Shown piece by piece: positions 34,674 through 41,992 of a DNA stretch of 64,000 bases. The position numbers were made by a program, and so were the translations under genes. The notes beneath the pieces are model-generated. The model was not told the origin of the DNA, did no database searches, and saw nothing but the letters and a program-made list of their open reading frames with translations. Position 1 is the first letter of the stretch. Every line of letters starts with the position of its first letter. This DNA comes from Proteobacteria bacterium HN_bin10 (GTDB taxonomy: Bacteria > Pseudomonadota > Alphaproteobacteria > Caulobacterales > Aquidulcibacteraceae): assembly GCA_002083515.1 (NCBI GenBank), contig LWDN01000012.1:1-64000 (forward strand), in the 5' to 3' direction.

Positions 34674-35812
34674 CGCTTGCACTCACCTCGGGCTCCAACA
34701 CGCTGTTCGATCGCTTTGCCAAGCTGAATTGGGGCATCATTACGATCTTGATCGCGCTCGCCTTCGTCGGCGTGCTGATGCACTTTTCGGTGTCGACAGG
34801 CGCCTGGACGGAAATGCCGCTCACCCACGGCATCCGCTTCGCCGTGTTGCTGGTGGTGATGGTGCTCGCTGCGATCCTGTTGGACTCGCGCTTCTGGCTG
34901 GCGGTCGCATACCCGCTCTATGCGGCGGCGCTGCTGCTGTTGATCGCTGTGGAATTGTTCGGCGCCACCCGCATGGGCGCGACGCGGTGGCTCGAGATCG
35001 GGCCGCTTTCGCTGCAACCGTCCGAGTTAATGAAGGTGGCGATCGTGCTGGCATTGGCGCGCTACTACCATCAACTCGATGCGCGCAAGACCGGCACCGT
35101 GCTGTGGATTCTGCCTCCATTCCTGATGATCGTGGCGCCGGTGGCTCTGGTCATGCACCAGCCCGACCTCGGCACCGCCCTGATGATCCTGTTTGCCGGC
35201 GTCTGCATCATGTTCCTGGGCGGCTTGCTGTGGCGCATCATTGCCGCCGGCGCCATTGTTGCTATCGGCGGCGCGATTTTCGCGTATTTCGGCGTGCTGC
35301 ACGATTATCAGCGCGACCGCGTCGATGTGTTCTTGGGCATCACGCAGGATCCGCTCGGCGCCGGCTATCACGTCCTGCAATCGAAGATCGCCATTGGCTC
35401 GGCTGGTCTGTTCGGGCGCGGCTGGATGCAGGGCACGCAGAGTCAGCTCGATTTTCTTCCTGAAAAACACACTGACTTCATCTTCACCATGATCGTCGAA
35501 GAGTTCGGTCTTGTCGGCGGTGCGCTGGTGCTCGGCCTGTTTGGCGCGCTGATGGCGTTCACGATGCAAGTGGCGCTGCGGGCGCGCTCGCTGTTTGGCA
35601 AGCTCGCCGCCGCGGGCGTCGCCGCGACATTGGCGTGCTACGTGTTCATCAACACCGCGATGGTGATCGGACTGGTGCCCGTCGTCGGCATTCCGCTGCC
35701 GATCATCAGCTTCGGCGGCACCGCCATGGTGACGCTGATGGCCGGCTACGCCATCGTGCTGTCCGTCGACCTCCACCGCGACCAGCACGGCGCGCGCGGG
35801 TGGTTGTGGTGA
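34670..35812 (+). CDS. rodA: Peptidoglycan glycosyltransferase RodA
   Basis: 380-aa SEDS polytopic membrane protein that polymerises glycan strands with PBP2. Family motifs: GATRWLEIGPLSLQPSELMK, VMHQPDLGTALMILFAG, GAGYHVLQSKIAIGSAGLFG, FLPEKHTDFIFTMIVEEFGL and PLPIISFGGTAMVTLMAGY. The start at 34670 overlaps the mrdA stop. Last gene of the cluster. Its TGA stop is followed after one base by the left heptamer array at 35814. Confidence 0.96.
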   Translation: MTLALTSGSNTLFDRFAKLNWGIITILIALAFVGVLMHFSVSTGAWTEMPLTHGIRFAVLLVVMVLAAILLDSRFWLAVAYPLYAAALLLLIAVELFGATRMGATRWLEIGPLSLQPSELMKVAIVLALARYYHQLDARKTGTVLWILPPFLMIVAPVALVMHQPDLGTALMILFAGVCIMFLGGLLWRIIAAGAIVAIGGAIFAYFGVLHDYQRDRVDVFLGITQDPLGAGYHVLQSKIAIGSAGLFGRGWMQGTQSQLDFLPEKHTDFIFTMIVEEFGLVGGALVLGLFGALMAFTMQVALRARSLFGKLAAAGVAATLACYVFINTAMVIGLVPVVGIPLPIISFGGTAMVTLMAGYAIVLSVDLHRDQHGARGWLW

Positions 35813-35813
35813 T

Positions 35814-35848
35814 CAGGCGCCAGAGGTCAGAATTCAGGTGTCAGCGGA
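35814..35848 (+). repeat. Left heptamer array, five units
   Basis: CAGGCGC, CAGAGGT, CAGAATT, CAGGTGT, CAGCGGA in unbroken 7-bp register, each starting CAG, read in the same direction as rodA. It begins 1 base after the rodA stop and overlaps the 3' end of the four-helix-bundle gene, whose TGA stop is read from 35843-35841 on the other strand. Units are degenerate versions of YAGGTNN. Confidence 0.8.
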
Positions 35849-36236
35849 GCTTGGAAACCAGGCCATTGAGCATCCTGGCGATCTCCGCATACCTTGAAGC
35901 CAAGTCGTCGTGTTCGCTCGTGTCGAGGTAGCCGAGGTCTCTCGCAAACCGAATCCACAACAGCGTCTCGTCCGCACTTCCCAGCGCCATCAGGACAAAG
36001 CGTCGGAATTCCGCTTGAGAGCCTTGCTGCCGTCCGCGCCCTTCGGTCAGGTTGGCGCAAATCCCTTTGCTTGATCTGCGCAGCTGGCTTGAAAGTTCGA
36101 AGCGCTCATGTTGAGGAAAGCCCAAAGCGATCTTGTGCACATCGAGCGCGGCTTGATAGGCCTTCTGAAACACGACCAGTTTCCAAACGGAAGGATGCTG
36201 TTCGTCGTGTCCTGTGTCGTCTTTGTTCTCCATCAT
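35841..36236 (-). CDS. Four-helix-bundle (S23 / bAvd-like) protein
   Basis: 131 aa from ATG 36236 (MMENKDDTG; a second ATG is at 36233). The family is recognised by WKLVVFQKAYQAALDVHKIA, FPQHERFELSSQLRRSSKGI, CANLTEGRGRQQ, EFRRFVLMALGSADETLLWI and DLGYLDTSEHDDLASRYAEI (separate fragments): the 23S-rRNA-intervening-sequence/four-helix-bundle family, also related to Avd of diversity-generating retroelements. Known members form ring-like oligomers that can bind nucleic acid; the function of solitary copies is unsettled. Here it is a single gene enclosed by inverted heptamer arrays, and looks less GC-rich than rodA and pip. A GGAGGT within a heptamer serves as ribosome site 10 bp upstream. No reverse transcriptase or rRNA is near. 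Confidence 0.9.
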   Translation of the reverse strand: MMENKDDTGHDEQHPSVWKLVVFQKAYQAALDVHKIALGFPQHERFELSSQLRRSSKGICANLTEGRGRQQGSQAEFRRFVLMALGSADETLLWIRFARDLGYLDTSEHDDLASRYAEIARMLNGLVSKLR

Positions 36237-36267
36237 CTGACACCTGACCTCCGACACCTGACACCTA
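36233..36267 (-). repeat. Right heptamer array, five units, inverted to the left one
   Basis: Read on the - strand from 36267: TAGGTGT, CAGGTGT, CGGAGGT, CAGGTGT, CAGATGA. The first TAG is the stop codon of pip, the third unit contains the Shine-Dalgarno GGAGGT, and the last contains the start region of the four-helix-bundle gene. The same TAGGTGT unit occupies the stop codon of the metallopeptidase at 7848. Confidence 0.85.
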
Positions 36268-37245
36268 CCAATCCGCCCGATCCGCCATCCAGTCCGTCGC
36301 GCGGATCAGCGCATCGACGATGCCCGGCTCGAGCGAGCTGTGGCCGGCGTCGTGGATCACTTCGAGCTCCGCCTCGGGCCAGCGTTGCTTCAGCTCCCAG
36401 GCGCTCTTCATCGGTGTGCAGACATCGTAGCGGCCTTGCGCGATGCGGCAGGGGATGCGGCGTAGGCGCGGGACTTGCTCCAAGAGCCAGCCGTCGCTTT
36501 CGAAGAAACCGCGATTGACGAAATAATGGTTTTCGATGCGCGCGAAGGCTTCGACGAAGCGATCCTCGCTGAACCGCGATGGCAAGGCGCTGGGGCCGGC
36601 GATGGAAATGGTCTCGCCCTCCCAACGCGCCCAGGCGCGCGCCGCGCGCAGCCGCTCGGCCCAATCGCTGGACGTCAGCCGCTTGTGATAGGCCCCGACG
36701 AAATCGCCGCGTTCGTCCGCAGAAATGGCGGCGGCGTAGCGCTCGAACGCATCGGGATAGATGTGGCTGGCGCCTTCCTGGTAGAACCAGTCAATCTCGC
36801 TCTTGCGCAACAGGAAGATGCCGCGCAGCACCAGGCCGGCGACGCGCTCCGGATGTTTGGCGGCGTACGCAAGCGCCAGCGTCGAACCCCAGGAGCCGCC
36901 GAACACGACCCATTTCTCGATGCCGTAGCGCGCGCGCACGCGTTCGATATCGGCGACGAGGTCCCAGGTGGTGTTTTCCCGCAGTTCCGCGTGCGGGGTG
37001 GAGCGGCCACAGCCGCGCTGATCCATGGCGACGACTCGAAAGCGCTTGGGGTCGAAGAAGCGCCGCATCTCAGGAGATAGCCCGCCGCCGGGACCGCCAT
37101 GCAGCGCCACCGCAGGGCGTCCATTGGGATTGCCCGATTGCTCGACATAGATCGCGTGCAAATCAGAGACTTTCAGCATCTCGCTCGCATAGGCGTCGAG
37201 CGCGGGATAAAGGTCGCGGCGGGGCGGCGGCGTCTGTCCGTACAT
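36265..37245 (-). CDS. pip: Prolyl aminopeptidase (alpha/beta hydrolase)
   Basis: 326 aa, normal for peptidase family S33. Removes N-terminal proline. Markers: LHGGPGGGLSPEMRRFFDP (oxyanion region), DQRGCGRSTPHAELRENTTW, nucleophile elbow GGSWGSTLALAYA with the catalytic Ser, and the C-terminal GRYDVCTPMKSAWEL and HDAGHSSLEPG supplying Asp and His. Cytoplasmic. Its TAG stop lies in the heptamer array. Confidence 0.95.
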   Translation of the reverse strand: MYGQTPPPRRDLYPALDAYASEMLKVSDLHAIYVEQSGNPNGRPAVALHGGPGGGLSPEMRRFFDPKRFRVVAMDQRGCGRSTPHAELRENTTWDLVADIERVRARYGIEKWVVFGGSWGSTLALAYAAKHPERVAGLVLRGIFLLRKSEIDWFYQEGASHIYPDAFERYAAAISADERGDFVGAYHKRLTSSDWAERLRAARAWARWEGETISIAGPSALPSRFSEDRFVEAFARIENHYFVNRGFFESDGWLLEQVPRLRRIPCRIAQGRYDVCTPMKSAWELKQRWPEAELEVIHDAGHSSLEPGIVDALIRATDWMADRADW

Positions 37246-37347
37246 GCCGATTGGTTAGTGGCGCCCGCCGCGCCGTGCAAGGCTCACGCGCCGCGCCTGC
37301 GTTTCTGCCGCCTCGCCGCCGCGCCCAACCAGTGCTAGGCGAGGCGC

Positions 37348-38550
37348 TTGTCCGAAAATCCGCCCCCAACATCGATTTTCTCCACGCCCGCGGCGCGCGT
37401 CACCTTGGTGATGTCGGCGCTGTTCGGCACAACCAGCGTCATCCTGGTGTTCTTGCCGCGCTGGCTCGAGTTCGAGCGCGGACTTTCCGGCGCAGAGATC
37501 GGCGCCGTGCTCTCGCTGGCGCAGTTTGCGCGCATCGTCACCGGGCCTCTCGTGGCCTATCAAGCCGACAAGTCGGACGACCGCTCAGCGCCGATCAAGT
37601 GGCTCGCGATCGCAGCCGTGCTCGCCTACGCCGCCTTCTTCTTCGTGACGGACGAATTCTGGCCGCTGCTGATCACTGGCTTCATTGCGTTGAGTACAAC
37701 GCAGGCGATCACGCCGTTAATCGAGGCGGCGACCTTGCGCGCCACCGCTCAAGGCAAGATCGATTACGGGCTGGCGCGCGGGTTCAGCTCGGTCGCTTTC
37801 ATTTTCGCCAACGTCGTCGGCGGCATCGCGGTCGCGCAATTTGGTTTGGGTGCGGTTGTCGTTTGGGTGCTGGCGGGGCTGGCGCTGACCGCGGCGACAG
37901 CTTGGTTCGGTTTGCCTGCCGACCGGCCGCCTCCACGCATTCACAAAAGCCGCACCGGCGCCATCCGGGAGTTGCTGCGCACGCGCCGCTTTCTGATCCT
38001 GATCTTGGCCTGCGGCCTGATCCAGAGCGCGCACGGCTTCTACTACGGCTTCTCGACTAACGTCTGGACCGGGCAGGGGTTGTCGCCGGAGATGATCGGC
38101 GTGCTCTGGGCGTTCGGCGTTGGCGTTGAAGTGGCGTTTCTCTGGAATTTGCGCTTCTTCGAAAAGCGCACGACGCCGGAGGCGCTCATACTGCTGGGCG
38201 CCGGCGCTGGCGTGGTGCGATGGCTGGCCATGGGGTTTGCGCCGACGGGCCTTGTTCTTTGGCCGCTACAAGCCTTGCACGCGATGAGTTTCGCCGCGGC
38301 CCATGTCGGCGCCATGCGGCTCGTGTTTCGCGACACGCCTGAGCATTCGGCGGCCATGGCGCAGACACTCTATTCAGGCATGTCGGCGGGCCTGCTCATG
38401 GGCATGTCGACTTTGCTGTCGGGCTATCTCTACGATCACATCGGCGCGGGCGGATATTGGGCGATGGCGGTCCTGGCCGGGGCCGGCGGCGCATTGGCGT
38501 TGCTGCTCCTGTCGCCCGAACCGCGCCGGCCTGCGGCAACGCCTTCTTAA
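37348..38550 (+). CDS. MFS transporter (MFS_1-like, HcaT/nucleoside-permease type)
   Basis: 400 aa, about 12 membrane segments. TTG start at 37348 with GCGAGG just upstream; the next ATG would cut the first helix. Wording such as LARGFSSVAFIFANVVGG and RLVFRDTPEHSAAMAQTLYSG places it with the 3-phenylpropionate/nucleoside-type MFS_1-like group. Substrate unknown. It is divergent from pip and upstream of the Mla operon with a 92-bp gap, so probably separate. Confidence 0.85.
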   Translation: MSENPPPTSIFSTPAARVTLVMSALFGTTSVILVFLPRWLEFERGLSGAEIGAVLSLAQFARIVTGPLVAYQADKSDDRSAPIKWLAIAAVLAYAAFFFVTDEFWPLLITGFIALSTTQAITPLIEAATLRATAQGKIDYGLARGFSSVAFIFANVVGGIAVAQFGLGAVVVWVLAGLALTAATAWFGLPADRPPPRIHKSRTGAIRELLRTRRFLILILACGLIQSAHGFYYGFSTNVWTGQGLSPEMIGVLWAFGVGVEVAFLWNLRFFEKRTTPEALILLGAGAGVVRWLAMGFAPTGLVLWPLQALHAMSFAAAHVGAMRLVFRDTPEHSAAMAQTLYSGMSAGLLMGMSTLLSGYLYDHIGAGGYWAMAVLAGAGGALALLLLSPEPRRPAATPS

Positions 38551-38642
38551 CAATTCGCCTGCCCCGCGAACCTGCATCTTTGCCCATTATTTTCTGTTAG
38601 CCGTTATTTGGTTGACGGGCAGAAAGCTCGAAGGGGACAGGA

Positions 38643-39776
38643 TTGGCCGCTGCGGCCGCATTCGACTTCCGCGAGGATGAGCGCGCGCCAGTGTTGGCGC
38701 TGCGCGGCGACTGGACGGTGGACACCATCTCCGGCCTCGAAGACGATTTGGCCGAAGTTTCCGAGAAGTTAAAGCCTGGCGCCGTAGTCGATGTTGCGGG
38801 CCTCGGGCGTTTCGATGTCGCGGGCGCTTACCTGATCGACCGCACCTTCCGCGAAAGTCCGGGCGGCGAGAGTACTCGCGTCGCCATCCGCGGTGAGCAC
38901 GGCAACGCGGTGCAATTGCTGCAGGCGGCGCGCAAGGCATATGCCGCGCCGGCGCCGGCGCCGCGGCGTCTGAGCGGGCTCAAGGGCTTCGCCGCCTTTG
39001 TCGGCCGCGCCATGGTCTCCATCGGGGATGAGATCGTCGAGACGGTAGGGTTCTTCGGCGAGACGCTGGTGGTGATCGGGCGCCAGATCGTCAATCCGCG
39101 CCGCGTCCGCACCGTGTCGATCGTACACGTGATGGAGACGGCCGGGCTCAACGCGTTGCCGATCGTGGCGTTGTTGTCCTTCTTTATCGGCATGGTTGTC
39201 GCTTATTTGGGCGCGCGCATCCTGGGCGATTTCGGCGCCTCGGTGTTCACCGTCGAACTTGTCGCCTTCTCGATGCTGCGCGAGTTCGGCGTCGTCATCA
39301 CCGCCATCATCTTGGCTGGTCGAACCAATTCATCCTTCACCGCCGAGATTGGCGCCATGAAGATGCGCCAGGAAATCGACGCCATGCGGGTAATCGGCAT
39401 CGATCCGATGGATGCGCTCGTTGTCCCACGCGTCATCGCCATGCTGGTGATGACGCCGATCTTGACCTTCGCGGCGATGATGGCGGGTATTTTCGGCGGG
39501 TTGCTGGTGTGCTGGGCCGAACTCGGCGTCAGCCCGGCCATGTTTGTGGCGCGCATCAGCGAGGTGGTGCCGGCGCAGCATTTCTGGGTCGGCTTCTCGA
39601 AGTCGCCGGCCTTCGCCATCGTGCTCGCGGTGATCGCCTGCAAGCAGGGGCTCTCGGTCGGCGGCGACGTTGGATCGCTCGGCGCGCGTGTCACCACTTC
39701 GGTGGTGCAGGGCATCTTCATGGTCATCCTCATGGATGCGATGTTCGCGCTCTGGTTCCTGGAGATGGACTGGTGA
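38643..39776 (+). CDS. mlaE: MlaE-type ABC permease with N-terminal STAS domain
   Basis: 377 aa. TTG start at 38643 following AAGGGGACAGGA. Residues 1-95 form a STAS domain (DWTVDTISGLEDDLAEVSEK; VAGLGRFDVAGAYLI), which in MlaE-type fusions replaces a separate MlaB. The permease region follows with five or six helices and the family signature LREFGVVITAIILAGRTNSS and EIGAMKMRQEIDAMRVIGID (split). Part of the ABC system moving phospholipids between the membranes for outer-membrane asymmetry. Its stop overlaps the mlaF GTG. Confidence 0.92.
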   Translation: MAAAAAFDFREDERAPVLALRGDWTVDTISGLEDDLAEVSEKLKPGAVVDVAGLGRFDVAGAYLIDRTFRESPGGESTRVAIRGEHGNAVQLLQAARKAYAAPAPAPRRLSGLKGFAAFVGRAMVSIGDEIVETVGFFGETLVVIGRQIVNPRRVRTVSIVHVMETAGLNALPIVALLSFFIGMVVAYLGARILGDFGASVFTVELVAFSMLREFGVVITAIILAGRTNSSFTAEIGAMKMRQEIDAMRVIGIDPMDALVVPRVIAMLVMTPILTFAAMMAGIFGGLLVCWAELGVSPAMFVARISEVVPAQHFWVGFSKSPAFAIVLAVIACKQGLSVGGDVGSLGARVTTSVVQGIFMVILMDAMFALWFLEMDW

Positions 39777-40525
39777 GCGCTGACATAGCCATCCGCGTGC
39801 GGGACCTCGTCACCCGTTTCGGCGCGCAGACCGTTCACGACGGCCTCGATCTCGATGTGCGCCGTGGTGAAATTCTGGGCGTCGTCGGGCCATCTGGATG
39901 CGGCAAGTCCGTGCTGTTGCGCGAAATCGTCGGTCTCGACAAGGCGACCGCCGGCGAGATCAGTTTTCCGATTCACGAAGCTGAGAACCGTGAGCCGCGC
40001 ATGGGCGTGATGTTCCAGGACGGCGCGCTCTTCTCCAACCTCACTGTGCTGGAGAATGTCGAAGCGCCATTGCGTGAGCACACGCGGCTCTCTTCGGCGT
40101 TACGCCGGGAGATTGCGGGGCTGAAACTGTCCATGGCGGGCCTGGGGCCGGATGCGCATCACAAGAAGCCGTCGCAAATCTCAGGCGGCATGCGCAAGCG
40201 CGCTTCGGTGGCGCGCGCCATCGCGCTCGACCCGGAGCTTCTGTTTCTCGACGAACCCACCGCCGGTCTCGATCCGATCAGCGCCGAGAATTTCGATCGG
40301 ATGACGGAAGAGCTGGCGCGTTCGCTTGGGCTCACGGTGTTTCTGGTCACGCATGACTTGGACACGCTGCACGCGATCTGCGATCGCGTGGCGGTGTTGT
40401 TCAAGGGCAAGGTGGCGGCGATCGGGACGATCCCGGAGATAACAGCGAACGCCCAAGGTTGGGTGAAGGAATACTTTTCAGGACCGCGCGGCCGCGCGGC
40501 GACACGCGGCGCAGCGGGAGGATAG
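39773..40525 (+). CDS. mlaF: Mla-type ABC ATPase
   Basis: 250 aa, GTG start at 39773 overlapping the permease stop. Walker A GPSGCGKSVLL, Q-loop FQDGALFSN, signature SGGMRKRASVARA, Walker B LLFLDEPTAGLD and switch His VTHDLDT. The SGGM variant of the signature is typical of MlaF. Energises the MlaE permease. Confidence 0.95.
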   Translation: MSADIAIRVRDLVTRFGAQTVHDGLDLDVRRGEILGVVGPSGCGKSVLLREIVGLDKATAGEISFPIHEAENREPRMGVMFQDGALFSNLTVLENVEAPLREHTRLSSALRREIAGLKLSMAGLGPDAHHKKPSQISGGMRKRASVARAIALDPELLFLDEPTAGLDPISAENFDRMTEELARSLGLTVFLVTHDLDTLHAICDRVAVLFKGKVAAIGTIPEITANAQGWVKEYFSGPRGRAATRGAAGG

Positions 40526-40528
40526 GTC

Positions 40529-41377
40529 ATGGAAACCAAAGCCAATTACGTGTTGATCGGCGCAGCGACCATTATCGGCGCGCTGCTGATCATGCTCTTC
40601 GCCATGTGGATCACCACCGGCGATCTGCGCCGCGGCTTCAACGAGTACGATGTGGTTTTCGACGATCCGGTGCGCGGCCTCACCGAGGGCGGCGAAGTGC
40701 GCTTCAACGGCATCAAGGTGGGCGAAGTCGACACGCTACGCATCGATCCGGACAACACCAATCGGGTCATCGCCCGGATTCGCGTGTCCTCCGATGTGCC
40801 GGTGAAAACCGACACCGAAGCGCAGTTGGAGCCGATCGGCCTCACGGGTGTCACCTTGATTCAACTCTCCGCGGGCAGCGGCGATGCCGAGGTGCTGCGC
40901 GGCACGTTCGGCGGGCCGCCGCCGCGGATCCAGGGCAGAGGCAGTCAGATTGACGTGATCGTGGCGCGAGGCGAGGAAGTGGCGGCGCAGGCGAGCGAAG
41001 CGATGGCGTCGGTGCGCAATCTGCTGACGGACGAAAACATCGCCCGCGTCACGCGCATCATCGCGAATCTCGAACGGGTGTCCGATCAGTTGGCGGCGCA
41101 GGATTCGATCGTGACGCAGTCGGGCGCTGCTGCGCGCGACATCGCAGCGCTCGCGCGACAGATGCAGGGCGAGATCGCCGATTTGGATCGGGTTTTGACC
41201 GAAGTGAATGAGGCCGCGGCCGTCGCTTCCGGTGAGACGTTACCGGAGCTTGCGCTGGCCGCCGAGGAAATCCGCCGCGCCGCCGCTTCGATCAACCGCG
41301 TCGCCAACAATCTCGAAGAAAGTCCATCCGTTCTGACGCCGCGCAGTCCGCGGCCGACCGTGGAGCTCGACCCATGA
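40529..41377 (+). CDS. mlaD: MlaD/MCE-domain substrate-binding protein
   Basis: 282 aa. One N-terminal membrane helix (VLIGAATIIGALLIMLFAMW), then an MCE domain (YDVVFDDPVRGLTEGGEVRF; NGIKVGEVDTLRIDP; VPVKTDTEAQLEPIGLTGVT, as fragments), then a long helical tail (AAARDIAALARQMQGEIADL). It forms the periplasmic lipid-channel ring on the MlaE/F complex. Three bases separate it from mlaF; it overlaps the lipoprotein gene by ATGA. Confidence 0.92.
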   Translation: METKANYVLIGAATIIGALLIMLFAMWITTGDLRRGFNEYDVVFDDPVRGLTEGGEVRFNGIKVGEVDTLRIDPDNTNRVIARIRVSSDVPVKTDTEAQLEPIGLTGVTLIQLSAGSGDAEVLRGTFGGPPPRIQGRGSQIDVIVARGEEVAAQASEAMASVRNLLTDENIARVTRIIANLERVSDQLAAQDSIVTQSGAAARDIAALARQMQGEIADLDRVLTEVNEAAAVASGETLPELALAAEEIRRAAASINRVANNLEESPSVLTPRSPRPTVELDP

Positions 41378-41991
41378 TACGCGCCGCGCCTTTGCTTCTA
41401 TCCGTGCTGCTGCTCGGCGGCTGCATTTCGCTGTTGCCGGAACCGCCGCCGCCGCCGCGCACCTATGTGCTCGAAGCGCGCGACGTGACCGCGCTGCAGG
41501 GCGCGCCCATCGATGCGGTCGTTGCAGTCGCGCAGCCAGTGGGCGAACGCGCCATTCTCGGCGGCGATCTCATCTGGCGCACAGGCGACACAATTGCTTA
41601 CGTCGATCAGTCGCAATGGTCGAACCGCGCCAGCGATGCGCTGCAGCAGATTCTCGTCGAAACGATTTCGCGCCAGGGCCGCTTCCGCGCCGCCACCCGC
41701 AGCGGCGAAGCGCGCGGCGATTACGAAGTTCGCTGGGATGTGCTCGATTTCGAAGTGCGTGAAGAGGACATGAGCGCACATTTCCGCGCCGACGTGCGCT
41801 TGGTTGCGCCGGGCCGGCGCATCGTCGCCGCGCGGATTATCGAAACCAGAGCGCCGGTCTCGGCGCGGTCGTCGTCGGTGGCCGCAGAAGCGCTTGCGCG
41901 CGCCGCCCGGGAAGGCAGCGCGCGCATTGGGGAGTTTATTGCGGATGCGGCGCTGACGGCGGAAGCCGACGCCAGCGCCGAGAGTAACTGA
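41374..41991 (+). CDS. ABC-type transport auxiliary lipoprotein (PqiC/LptE-like)
   Basis: 205 aa. Lipobox LLLGGC with Cys at about residue 16, then a Pro-rich spacer (LPEPPPPPRTYVLEARD). The remainder matches the ABC_trans_aux family often found as the last gene of MCE operons: AVAQPVGERAILGGDLIWR, YVDQSQWSNRASDALQQIL and WDVLDFEVREEDMSAHFRAD. A likely outer-membrane or periplasmic partner of the MlaD ring. Confidence 0.87.
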   Translation: MIRAAPLLLSVLLLGGCISLLPEPPPPPRTYVLEARDVTALQGAPIDAVVAVAQPVGERAILGGDLIWRTGDTIAYVDQSQWSNRASDALQQILVETISRQGRFRAATRSGEARGDYEVRWDVLDFEVREEDMSAHFRADVRLVAPGRRIVAARIIETRAPVSARSSSVAAEALARAAREGSARIGEFIADAALTAEADASAESN

Positions 41992-41992
41992 C

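Noticed and set aside
35841..36236. Four-helix-bundle gene as an accessory (avd) gene of a diversity-generating retroelement
   Set aside because: No reverse transcriptase, template repeat or variable-repeat target gene is present nearby.
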